Position numbers and translations under genes: made by a program
The notes under the pieces: generated by a model
The model's input: the letters and a program-made list of their open reading frames with translations, nothing else
The model's database searches: none
Told to the model about the DNA's origin: nothing
Shown here: positions 1 through 10,150 of the stretch, in pieces
How the letters are laid out: every line of letters begins with the position of its first letter
Numbering within the stretch: position 1 is the stretch's first letter
Assembly (NCBI GenBank): GCA_026874595.1
Contig: CM049319.1
Span: 55,729,417 to 55,793,416 of the forward strand
Length of the DNA: 64,000 nucleotides
Source of the DNA: Sipunculus nudus
Taxonomy: Eukaryota; Annelida; Sipuncula; Golfingiida; Sipunculidae
Direction of reading: 5' to 3'

Positions 1-574
1 TGAAATAACAGGCTGCACAATCATTTTTGAAGGCAAGTTGAAATGGGAATCTGGGTCCAGTCAGTGGTATAAATATATGTCACCTATGAACTCATGGCTA
101 TAGCTGGTACCTAGCAAGGCCAATAATATTCAATTATACAGTCAGTACACTGAGAGATTATTATTTATTACAAAATTAATGAGAAAATCAATTTACAAGT
201 TAAAAAAAGGCAATAAAGCCTATATTGTAGTGCATCCGATATATTTCTCAAATAGCTGTCCAATACGAAGACGAAATTTTCTCGGTCGGATGCCAAAAAT
301 ATCGTTCGGATTTGGTGTGAATGAAATTTCGGATTCGACATGATTTTATAGTCGGAACGACAGAAATATTCGTTTGTGTCATATTCGTTCGGACGCAGCC
401 GGTGTCAAACCACCTTTAGTCCAGGAGACTAAGGTGTCGGCCTTAGCCTCGGACTGGATGTTCTCGTCTACAGGACTGGTTAGGCCTTGGGAATAAACTG
501 TACTGTCACATTCAACATTTTGTTCACCCTCGGTGGCAGTGTAGGAGAGCTAAAAATTGTTCATAATGATCTAT
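1..574. other. Non-coding stretch before the minisatellite
   Basis: I see no gene, splice-bounded exon or clear repeat unit here. The sequence is AT-rich to about 230. It then becomes mixed, with several TCGG/TTCGG-containing words between about 270 and 410, which may be a short diverged repeat. It leads directly into the 31-bp array. Confidence 0.4.
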
Positions 575-3332
575 TTATTGTAACATTGGTCATCAGGATG
601 TCGTGTTCCTGTGATAAAGGTCATGAGGATGTTTGGTTCCTGTATATAATGCCGGCCTTAGTTAACTCTAGTTTATGAAAAATGGTGATAAGATCTCTGG
701 CTTCTCTAATACCCGTCATGGGGATGTCTAATTTAATTGATACCGGTCTTGGGGATCTCTGGTTTCCGTGATACCCGCCATTGGGATCTCTGGTTTCTCT
801 GATACCCGTCATGAGGATCTCTAATTTATTTGATACCGGTCTTTTGGATCTCTGGTTTCTGTGATACCCGCCATTGGGATCTCTGGTTTCTCTGATACCC
901 GTCTTGAGGATCTCTAATTCATTTGATACCGGTCGTGTGGATCTCTGGTTTCTGTGATACCAGCCATTGGGATCTCTGGTTTCTCTGATACCCGTCATGA
1001 GGATCTCTTATTCATTTGATACCTGTTGTGTGGATCTCTGGTTTCTGTGATACCAGCCATTGGGATCTCTGATTTCTCAGATATCCATCATGGGTATCTC
1101 TAATTCATTTGATACCGATCGTGTGGATCTCTGGTTTGTGTGATACCCGTCATGAGGATCTCTGGTTACTGTGATAATCGTCCTTGGGCTATCTGGTTTT
1201 TCTTAATCCCGTCATGGGAATCTTTTATTTATTTGATACCGGTCGTGTGGATCTCTGGTATCTGAGATACCCGTCATGAAGATTTCTAGTTTCTCTGCTA
1301 CCCGTTATGGGGATTGCTTATTTATTTGATACCGGTCCTGTGGGTCTCTTATATCTCTTTATCCTGTCATAGAAATCTCTTATTTATTTGATACCGGTCG
1401 TGTGGATCTTTGGTATCTGAGATATACTCGTCATGAAGATTTATAGTTTCTCTGATACCCGTTATGGGGATTGCTAATTTATTTGATACCGGTCCTGTGG
1501 ATCTCTGATTTCTCTTAATCCCGTCAGGAAATCTCCTATTTATTTGATACCGGTCGTGTTGATCTCTTGTTTCTGAGATACCCGTCATGAAGGTTTCTAG
1601 TTTCTCTGCTACCCGTTATGGGGATTGCCTATTTATTTGATACCGTTCTTTTGGATCTCTGGTTTCTGTGATACCCGCCATTGGGATCTCTGGTTTCTCT
1701 GATATCCGCTTTGAGATTCTCTAATTCATTTGATACTGGTCGTGTGGATCTCTGGTTTGTGTGATACCCGTCATGAGAATCTCTGGTTTGTGTGATACCC
1801 GTCTTGAGGATCTCTGGTTTGTGTGATACCCGTCATGAGGATCTCTGGTTACTGTGATAATCGTCCTTGGGATCTCTGGTTTCTCTTAATCCCGTCATGG
1901 GAATCTCTTATTTATTTGATACCGGTCGTGTGGATCTCTGGTATCTGAGATACCCGTCATGAAGATTTCTAGTTTCTCTGATACCCGTTATGGGGATTGC
2001 TCATTTATTTGATACCGGTCCTGTGGGTCTCTTATTTCTCTTTATCCCGTCATAGAAATCTCTTATTTATTTGATACCGGTCGTGTGGATCTCTGGTATA
2101 TGAGATACCCGTCATGAAGATTTCTAGTATCTCTGCTACCCGTTATGGGGATTGCTTATTTATTTGATACCGGTCCTATGGATCTCTGATTTCTCTTAAT
2201 CCGGTCATGGGAATCTCTTATTTATTTGATACCGGTCGTGTGGATCTCTGGATTCTGAAATACCCGTTATGAAGACTTCTAGTTTCTCTGCTACCCGTTA
2301 TGGGGATTGCTTATTTATTTGATACCGGTCTTTTGAATCTCTGATTTCTCTTAATCCCGTCATGGGAATCTCTTATTTATTTGATACCGGTCGTGTGGAA
2401 CTCTGGTTTCTGAGATACCTGTCATGAAGATGTCTAGTTTCTCTGAAACCCGTTATGGGGATTGCTTATTTATTTGGTACCGGTATTGTGGGTCTCTAAT
2501 TTCTCTTAATCCCGTCATGAGAATCTCTTATTTATTTGACACCGGTCGTGTGGATCTCTGGTTTCTGAGACACCAGTCATAGATTTCTAGTTTCTCTGAA
2601 ACCCTTATGGGATTTGCTAATTTATTTGATACCGGTCCTGTGAATCCCTGATTTCTCTTAATCCCGTCATGGGAATCTCTTATTTATTTGATACCGGTCG
2701 TGTGGATCTCTGGTTTCTGAGACACCAGTCATGAAGATTTTTAGTTTCTCTGCTACACGTTATGGGGATTGCTTATTCATTTGATACCGGTCCTGTGAAT
2801 CTCTGATTTCTCTTAATCCCGTCATGGGAATCTCTTATTTATTTGATACCGGTCGTGTGGATCTCTGGTTTCTGAGAAACCCGTCATGAAGATTTCTAGT
2901 TTCTCTGATACCCGTTATTGGGATTGCCTATTTATTTTATACCGGTCCTGTGAATCTCTGCTTTCTCTTAATCCCGTCATTGGAATCTCTTATTTATTTG
3001 ATACCGGTCGTGCGGATCTCTTGTTTCTGAGACACCTGTCATGAATATTTCTAGTTTCTCTGATACCTGTTATGGGGATTGGTTATATATTTGATACCGG
3101 TCCTGTGGATCTCTGATTTCTCTTAATCCCGTCATGGGAATCTCTTATTTATTTGATACCGGTCGTGTGGATCTCTGGTTTCTGAGATACCCGTCATGAA
3201 GTTGTCTAGTTTCTCTGAAACCCGTTATGGGGATTGCTTATTTATTTGATACAGGTCCTGTGGATCTTTTGATTTCTTTGATGTCCGACATGAGGATCTA
3301 TGATTTCTGTAATAAGGATCTCTATGATACCG
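575..3332. repeat. 31-bp minisatellite array with higher-order structure
   Basis: About 89 diverged copies of a 31-bp monomer whose core reads GATACCCGTCATGAGGATCT followed by CTGGTTTCTCT. The monomers alternate between GATACCGGTC, GATACCCGTC/GTTATG and TTAATCCCGTC types. In the first part the GATACCGGTC type recurs every 92-94 bp (739, 832, 925, 1017, 1111), a three-monomer unit. From about 1200 it recurs in a 94 + 62 bp pattern, a five-monomer unit of about 156 bp, up to the end. Since 31 x 3 = 93, both strands give long open frames with a 31-residue period. These are by-products and not genes. The array is interrupted at 3341 by a transposon and resumes at 4849. Confidence 0.95.
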
Positions 3333-3340
3333 GTCATAAG

Positions 3341-4848
3341 CAGGGTTGGCAAGTTTCAGGCAGGAAGGTTTTAACCATAGGTTTTAACCTGGTTAAAACT
3401 GCCCCGCCTAAAACAGGTTTTGGGCAGGTTTTAGGCACCAAAAGTGCCTAAAACCTATATTTGTTTGAATTTTTGACTTTAAGATCTATGAAACTACCAA
3501 ACTGGCTGGGGTGGTGCAGTCACAAGGCTTTGCTGTTTTCTGGAAGGTATCAGGTATTACAAGTAATGCATGATTTCCTGTTGACTGGCATCATGCAGTC
3601 TTCAAAGAGCCTGTATAGGTTTCTTGAGCATGAGACCATGTTTGTGTGGCACATGGTTTCATTGGCCAATGTTAAGTTATTATCAGGACCCTTTGGGTTT
3701 CCTAATGAGTGCCCTGCTAGCAACCTGAAATGATGTAATAGAGCCTCCAGTATACCTCCTGTAACTATGTGTATGGGGAGGGGGGGGGGTGCTTGATTAG
3801 ACCGGTTAATTACTATTTATCAGGATAATGGGGTGATAAGACCCAGTGGTCATAAGTCCTACTACTGTGTAATAGTAGATGTTCATGTGAGCTTTCATAC
3901 ATAACTAGGATGATGAAATCACAGCCCTTGCCCTGAAAATTATTCATGAGTCAAACTTTTTACTGAGTGATGCAGTCAGGGCCCCTGACCATGACATGTT
4001 GGTTTCTCAGGCCTTTAGAATGAACATGGCCCAAAAGTGATTATGAATATTCTGTGGATTGCAACATATTCACTGCAATATATTTTAGCATTTTTCAGTT
4101 TTATACTAATTAAAGTGTGTGCACAAAATCTAAAAATTTGACAATGGATGACCTAGCTAAGGACATAAACAACTAGTGGAAATCTTGTTCATTATCAGAT
4201 AATGCAAAAGATATCATATTTTAGTTTATGGCTGGCATAAAAGATCTTTTTTTTTATTTATAAAATCAATCTTTTGCTTTTTGCCATTTGAAGCTACACG
4301 TATTTAAAACATACACAATATGTTAGTGAGACTACAGTATAAAGGACTATTCATCAGTGTAAATGGAACAATTTTTTTAATTGGGGAAAAACTTCTTTCA
4401 CATATATCACAAAATTTAATCCATTGTGATCAAAAAGCCAATCAGAGAATCTGGTTAAAAGCTTATTGTATTAGCATTCATTTATAAATTGGCAGTAATG
4501 GAGGTAGGAGACCTCAGAATATGATATTGGGATACAAGCTAAAACTGTCATTTGGAAAACCTGAAGTAGTGTTGTATTCATTTGTTGCTTTTGTTTGTAT
4601 CATGGTTTATTTGTTTAGTTTGAATAAAGTGTTCCTCACTTTTAATTTATTGAGCATATTTCTGTAATGCATTTAGCTGTGTAACAATAAAACATAATTA
4701 AACTGCAAGTCATAGGTAAGGGTAAGTAAGGTTTTAGGCAGTTAAAGGCAGTTTTAGGCAGGTTATAACATATTTTAGGCAGTTAAAGGCAGGTTTTAGG
4801 CTCTGCCCTGCCAAAAACAGGTTTTGGGCAGCCTAAAACCCAACCCTG
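3341..4848. mobile_element. Non-autonomous hAT transposon inserted in the minisatellite
   Basis: The 1508-bp element starts CAGGGTTGG and ends CCAACCCTG, a perfect 9-bp terminal inverted repeat. It is flanked on both sides by the identical 8-bp word GTCATAAG (3333-3340 and 4849-4856). Eight-bp duplications with CAGGG ends are typical of the hAT superfamily. Both subterminal regions are packed with TTTTAGGCAG/CTGCCTAAAA-type words, as expected for transposase-binding clusters. The longest frame (3461-3733, plus, 90 codons) has no recognisable hAT dimerisation or zinc-finger motif. I treat the element as non-autonomous and that frame as not demonstrably coding. Its ends abut minisatellite monomers, so it is younger than the array. 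Confidence 0.9.
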
Positions 4849-5000
4849 GTCATAAGGATCCCTTATGATACCATGAATATACCTTTCTTCATGACCTCGG
4901 TTGTATTTCAAGCCATAAGGATTCTTACAGTTTTTGTAATCCTGGTCAGGAGAATCTCTCTTTTTTTTATAATGCAGGACCAATAGGATCTCATATGTCT
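4849..5000. repeat. Distal remnant of the 31-bp minisatellite
   Basis: After the hAT element the sequence resumes with GTCATAAGGATCCC and words such as CATAAGGATTCTTACAG and GGTCAGGAGAATCTCTC at roughly 30-bp spacing. These are recognisable but strongly decayed monomers of the 575-3332 array. Array edges are usually the most degenerate copies, which fits this being the original right edge. Confidence 0.75.
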
Positions 5001-6190
5001 CTACATGCAGGTTGAGGCAACTGGAGATCCTGGGGAAACTAACGGACGCCAGTAACGAGGCTATGAAGAGTGATTAGCATTATATAGTCAGTATAACCAT
5101 TTGTACAGACCGCGAATTATGCATACAGTTTAAAGTGTAAAATACCGCTCCTTGGAGTATGTGGTGTCAGTGGCGTCAATTTATCTTCAAGGGGGGGGGG
5201 GGACTCGCAGGCTTAAAAGAGTAATCAAAGTTGGGACGATGCTTATTGAGATTCACTCAATTTTATAATAGTTAGGCATTAAAGATACGCTCCATTTTTC
5301 TTTATAAACCATCTTCTGAACAAAAGCTCTGAGGTTACATGTTCTTTCTTTTATTTTATATATATAGCATAATATCTGTTATCTTTTGCATTTTATCCTG
5401 GATATTAAATAAATTAAAAAAAAAACAGTCAATAAAAACAACTTATATTGTTTATTGTTTTCTATAAAAATACCAGAGCTAAAACCGCGGTAGGCTGCAC
5501 TCTTTTATCGGAGATAGATAGGCAATAAATTTAAAGGATGTGCCAAATTCGTCGTTTGATTTGTGGTTTAAGAATTGTAATATATATGCAGAAACATTTT
5601 CCAAGCCCTTACCCTTAACCTCATTTATAGATAAAGGACTGTATATCTAAAAAGCGATCTGTTTTAAGCTCTTTGTACTCCCACTTCCTATCGTTCTTTT
5701 TTTTATTTGGTCGAGGAAAATATGGGCTATTTTCATGTACTGAAATTACACAGATTTTGTTTATTTCCTTGAATAATAATCCATGAATCAATCATATTTT
5801 CCTGTATTTTCCCCAAAGCTTTGACCATTTATTTCGTCTATAGTGACGAACACGTAGTTCCGAGTAAGCTTTGACCGGTATAAAGGCACCTCGAAAACTG
5901 TTGCGAAAACAGTTGAATCAAGTAGAGGTACAATGATGGAACATAGAGCGAAATACATGCCCCACTGTTATCATGTGCAATGCATGCAATTGCTTAAATC
6001 TATTTTAAATTATGAATATTAAACAAAAAATTATATTCGTATACGGTAAAACGTATAAGTCATATTATGTAGTGGAGGTGACAAAAATGATAATAAAATC
6101 TGAAAGGGATTTTCTCCTGTTTGTTATAAGGGGGAGGCTGAGCAATTGATCTCATTTCGCGGGGGGGGGGGGGGGGGGGGAGTGCGGTAC
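5001..6190. other. Single-copy AT-rich stretch with poly-G tracts
   Basis: No supported gene. There are G homopolymers at about 5191-5202 and 6162-6180. A TATAAAGG box lies at 5879-5886, with a 29-codon frame (ATG at 5933, stop ending 6022) downstream. A 7-bp stem inverted repeat lies at about 5896-5914. These could form a core promoter with a first exon, but nothing confirms transcription. Confidence 0.3.
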
Positions 6191-6217
6191 TTATTTGAAT
6201 TATCCCCTTACATTTTC

Positions 6218-6566
6218 TCAGCAAACAGGACCAATGAGAGGGTAATGTGTAAAAAAAGTATTCTTTCCTTTTCTTAATTCATTTTGTTTATGACAATCAA
6301 TTTTTAGATATGCAGTTGTCGCGTATGTTTTGCCATCTCGTTGTTTTCTGTTATTGCTAAGATCCAAAATTATGGTGTAGTCTTTAATTTGATTAACAAC
6401 TAGCGTTATATCAATACTATCGACAAACAAACTGTGATATCCGGGTTTAAGTCTGTAAGCAAAATGGCAGCCTCCAGTGGCAGTTTCAAGAAACTGGGAG
6501 AAATAAACCTGTCCGTGTTCGATAAGGGCACAGGATCCGACATGAAAGTCCTCCAAGGATTGTGTC
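6218..6566 (-). CDS. Candidate orphan terminal exon, unknown protein
   Basis: On the minus strand an open frame runs from a pyrimidine-rich acceptor (CTCTCTTTGCAG ending at 6567) to a TGA at 6215-6217, about 116 codons with no ATG at its start. The predicted peptide begins TQSLEDFHVGSCALIEHGQV and contains TGGCHFAYRLKPGYHSLFVD. It is rich in Gly, Cys, His and aromatic residues and has mixed third-codon bases, unlike the low-complexity shadow frames elsewhere. I do not recognise the family. No upstream minus-strand exon was found between here and 9000, and no clear AATAAA follows the stop. It could be the last exon of a gene extending to higher coordinates, a relic, or chance. Confidence 0.35.
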
Positions 6567-6619
6567 TGCAAAGAGAGTTTGGTCGCAAGAGGCTACGGCT
6601 TAGTTTTTAATGCGCAATA

Positions 6620-9030
6620 ACTCTTTTTGGACCACGCCTAAATCCTATATTCTAAATATATATTATGCAAGATCTAACATGCCATAAATAATACCTATAC
6701 ATTTATCTCATTTACAATGATGGCATTGACAATGAGATACTAATTTACAACTAAATATTAATGTATATCGATTGATTGATGTCCTTGGATGTACCTCTAA
6801 AATAAGGTCTGGGGAAAATTCAAGGTTCCGTTCATCTTATATTATTCAAAGTTTAAAAAGCAAAATGTGGCTCGTAAACCCCAATGAATGTTACAAAATT
6901 AATATGAGCACTGAGAGCGCACCTAGACCAATCCATATAAACCATACTCAGAATTTAATGAAAACTTACTTAAATCAAGGTTCCATCTCTCTATATAATA
7001 TTTCATAGAAATCGTACACTATATTTTAGTTATATCACTTTGAAAAAACAGGCATGTGTACAAACAGACAATATAACTAAAGTTATTTTGCACCTGAACT
7101 GCAAACGATGATTAGATATTCCTGGTCTCAGATCTCACCTCTCCATAAAGTACATCATTGCATACTATTTAGTTTTTGTACAAATTAATAAATACACAAA
7201 ATGCGTAAACCGACGAAACTATGCAGTAAGGCAAGCGCAAACGAACGGAGTAGTGTGCATAATCAAACGTGCATAATCCTATACATGTTGTCAAAAGCTT
7301 TAACAAAGTCCTACATGTATCAGGAGCATAAATGCTCCAATTGCATAGATCAGCCCTCGTTAAAATTTCCCATCAGTGTCACAGTTATCCTTAATGATGT
7401 GAAAGAGATTACAAAACGATAATACGTGGACATGAGCGGACGTGATCGAGAAGGGGTCAAGTCACGTGACCGAGAGGATCGCGCGAGATTTCCTTTCACC
7501 TTAAGTTTTGTTACAAGGGCATTGGGGTCGGGGTTCGGAATTAGCCGTGGACATTTACAATAGTACGGATGCCCTCAAAGACTGGGGTTTTCTATAGCGA
7601 TCACGCCATTCATCAACATGTCGTAATTTGGTATTCCCGATTAATTAAAAACGGCCTTTTCGCGGTTTGCTAATCCCCGATGCGGCCGTGACCACAAAGA
7701 CGCTGAAGAGTTTTGCCGCGTGTCGTCTGCTCAGATCATTCATAGTGGCGCGGACGATGGCCGCTTCATCCCATCGCCTGAGTTATGGCTCATTCTAATC
7801 CATAAATCATCAATCACTGTTGTGAGAGCGTTTCTCAGTGGCCTGCATACATGGGACCCCACCTTATTATCCGCTCTGGAAGCGGGTTACTGAACCCCTT
7901 GGCGGTGACACTTGCTTCACGCGCTCCGCGGATTTGTCTACACCTGCCTGCGTGGTGAGCCGGCCACTGACCGCCCCTCAGCCTTTTCACCATCTTAGTA
8001 CGCCTAGCAAAAATGGTAATTAAGCATAATTACACAGGAAAAGGGAAAACCACTGGCGGTGAAAGCCTTAGCTACATGCCTGCCGGCATGGATGACAAGG
8101 ACATATTAGCTCCTAAGTGAGTGATTTATTGGTCCGCTTCGTAATTGATTGTGCACCCTGATTAGTACTTGCCACTCTCCCCACAAGGAGGCATAAACAA
8201 AAGACAACGGGGACAGTCCTCTCCACACAGTGCACAGAATCTGTCTCGAGGCTTATTGCTTCAAACACTCGATTGTTCTGGCGTTAAACTGTCATCGCCA
8301 ATACGCAGAAGCACAAAATGCGTTTGTGCCGAGATTTATTAGGTTTTCAGGGCGTCATTACTAAATCCTAAACAGCTTTCTCAAGCACATGTTTTCCTTA
8401 GCTTTATTGTTTTGGACTGGTGTCACTTTAGCCCATCGCCTGCGTCTTGTTATTGCGTTTGCACCGCAGTGGTTCTTAATGAATCCAAAGGGACTAATTA
8501 ATATTCGCAAAAACAGAGTTAAATTAACTGAACTGGCTTGAACCCTGTCAAATTAACACCTTGGTTCCCAGAAGCAGGACACAATATTGAAGAAAGACAC
8601 TCTAATTAAAGCCGCATCCTAGGCGCTTCATTTAACTAAGAAGACTTAAATAAAGCGGGATACTAAACGGTTCATTTGTCCGAACAAATTTCAATTAAAT
8701 TATCTGTTTTAGAAGTCGCTACTTTGGGACCTAGAGTGCTCGGTAATCAATACCGTAAATGCAATTATTGTCATCTAATTAAATATTAATTACGGGGTGC
8801 TACGGGGCAAGTTTCAGAATGCTGTCAATAACATTATTGGTGTCTTTCTTTTTTTTACCGAAATGTTATGAGGCTTGTAACTTAACATAAATTCACTAGA
8901 AATATTCAATTAAAACGTAGCGTATTTTTTTACTTTTGAGGTCATGGTGAATACATAAATCTACACTTTATTGAAACAATAGGTCCATTTTGGAATTTAG
9001 GTTGCAGTGCTGGGTCAATAAGGTATACAT
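6620..9030. other. Single-copy non-coding region, homeodomain-site rich at the right end
   Basis: I see no exon or repeat. GC content rises between about 7430 and 8300. From about 8490 to 8800 there is a dense set of TAATTA/ATTAAT-type homeodomain cores (for example CTAATTAATATT and CATCTAATTAAATATTAATT) in complex, non-repetitive sequence. This composition is compatible with a conserved regulatory element, but only comparison with another species would show it. Confidence 0.25.
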
Positions 9031-9042
9031 GTACATGAGAGT

Positions 9043-9252
9043 CAGAAGTGGATCAAGGGGGGTAGGGTCTAGGTGGTCCGGATCCCCCCCCCCAGCCCCT
9101 TCATCTACCTGTTCATTAAGGGTTTCAAACCTATTTTTTACAGCTTGGGCCCCCCATTTTCCGGAAATGAATGAGGACCTTTTTTCTGAGGTTTTGTCAT
9201 TAGTCCTTCTTGGTTGGACCCATACTTTTCCTATATCATGGATCCGCCCCTG
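9043..9252. mobile_element. MITE with CAGAAGYGGATC ends (copy 1)
   Basis: About 210 bp bounded by CAGAAGTGGATCA on the left and GGATCCGCCCCTG on the right, which form imperfect inverted ends. The flanking 5-mers are AGAGT and AGTGT, 4 of 5 matching. Internal blocks (a C run after GGATCC, a TTAAGGGTTTCAAAC region, ATTAGTCCTYCTTGGTTGGA near the right end) match the copies at 14947 and 38183. The overlapping open frames on both strands are incidental. Confidence 0.8.
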
Positions 9253-9265
9253 AGTGTTGTATATG

Positions 9266-9548
9266 TAGTGATGTTTGTAGAAAGGGTTTGTTAACTCGGG
9301 TAAGGACTTGAAATCGGGGCCGAGCTTGAGTCCACGTTTTAGGGATTCGGACATCCACTTAATTATGCTGAATTGTACTCAAACTCGGATGTAAGAATTC
9401 GGGAAATCGAGTCTAGTCCATCTCTTGTCCAGTGGAACAAGAAAAGTTGTACAACTTGATGTTATATTGTATATAGTTGTGAACATTTCATTTGAGAAGA
9501 AGAATTTATATATAGGGTTTTACCCTGTTTTCTATCCTCATTTCATGT

Positions 9549-9620
<72 letters not shown>

Positions 9621-10150
9621 GTTGCACAATACTATATATGTTTGAGGTATTAATAAACCGTATTATGTGCTTATTAGGTGTTAATGGGAACTATTTTTTA
9701 TTTAGACCATATTCACTGATAATTTTATGTTCAGAGCGTATTCTGTCCTGTATGCGATGTACATATATCATTATGTCTCCATATGTTTGTTTTATATCAG
9801 TATATATGTGTAATGACACGTTTGTCATTTTCAATAAATACATTTATATATCAATATACACATAAATATTTTTAACATATATACATATAAATGTATACAT
9901 ATATATACATAAATATTAACAAGCTTAAGCTCTGCATCCGGAGATAAATATAATTTAAAAAGCGTGTACATGAAAAATATAAAGAATACATGATAATTTC
10001 AATTTATTTTAAAAAGGACATTTGTATTAGACTTGGACTTATACTTGGACTCGGGTTCCTAATGACTTGGACTCGAAGAGGGTGGACTCTAAACTGAAGA
10101 ACTCGGACTTGGACTCGGATATAGTGTTGACTCGACTATACATCAATGGT
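9266..10150. mobile_element. Degenerate hAT-type GACTTGGACTC element with (TA)n insert
   Basis: The left part (about 9266-9430) and right part (about 10025-10150) carry the alternating ACTTGGACTCGGA blocks of the element that is intact at 16967-17446. The right end reads GACTCGACTATACATCAATG, like that element's terminal CTACATCACT. The middle has been expanded by a long (TA)n tract (9552-9620) and AT-rich sequence. Boundaries are approximate. Confidence 0.6.
9552..9620. repeat. (TA)n microsatellite
   Basis: An almost uninterrupted dinucleotide run of about 69 bp, with one AA irregularity at position 9600. Confidence 0.95.

Noticed and set aside
621-1588. Minus-strand repeated-peptide frames in the minisatellite
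   Set aside because: Three 31-bp monomers equal 31 codons, so a long open frame is expected from the repeat alone. There is no start context or splice sites.
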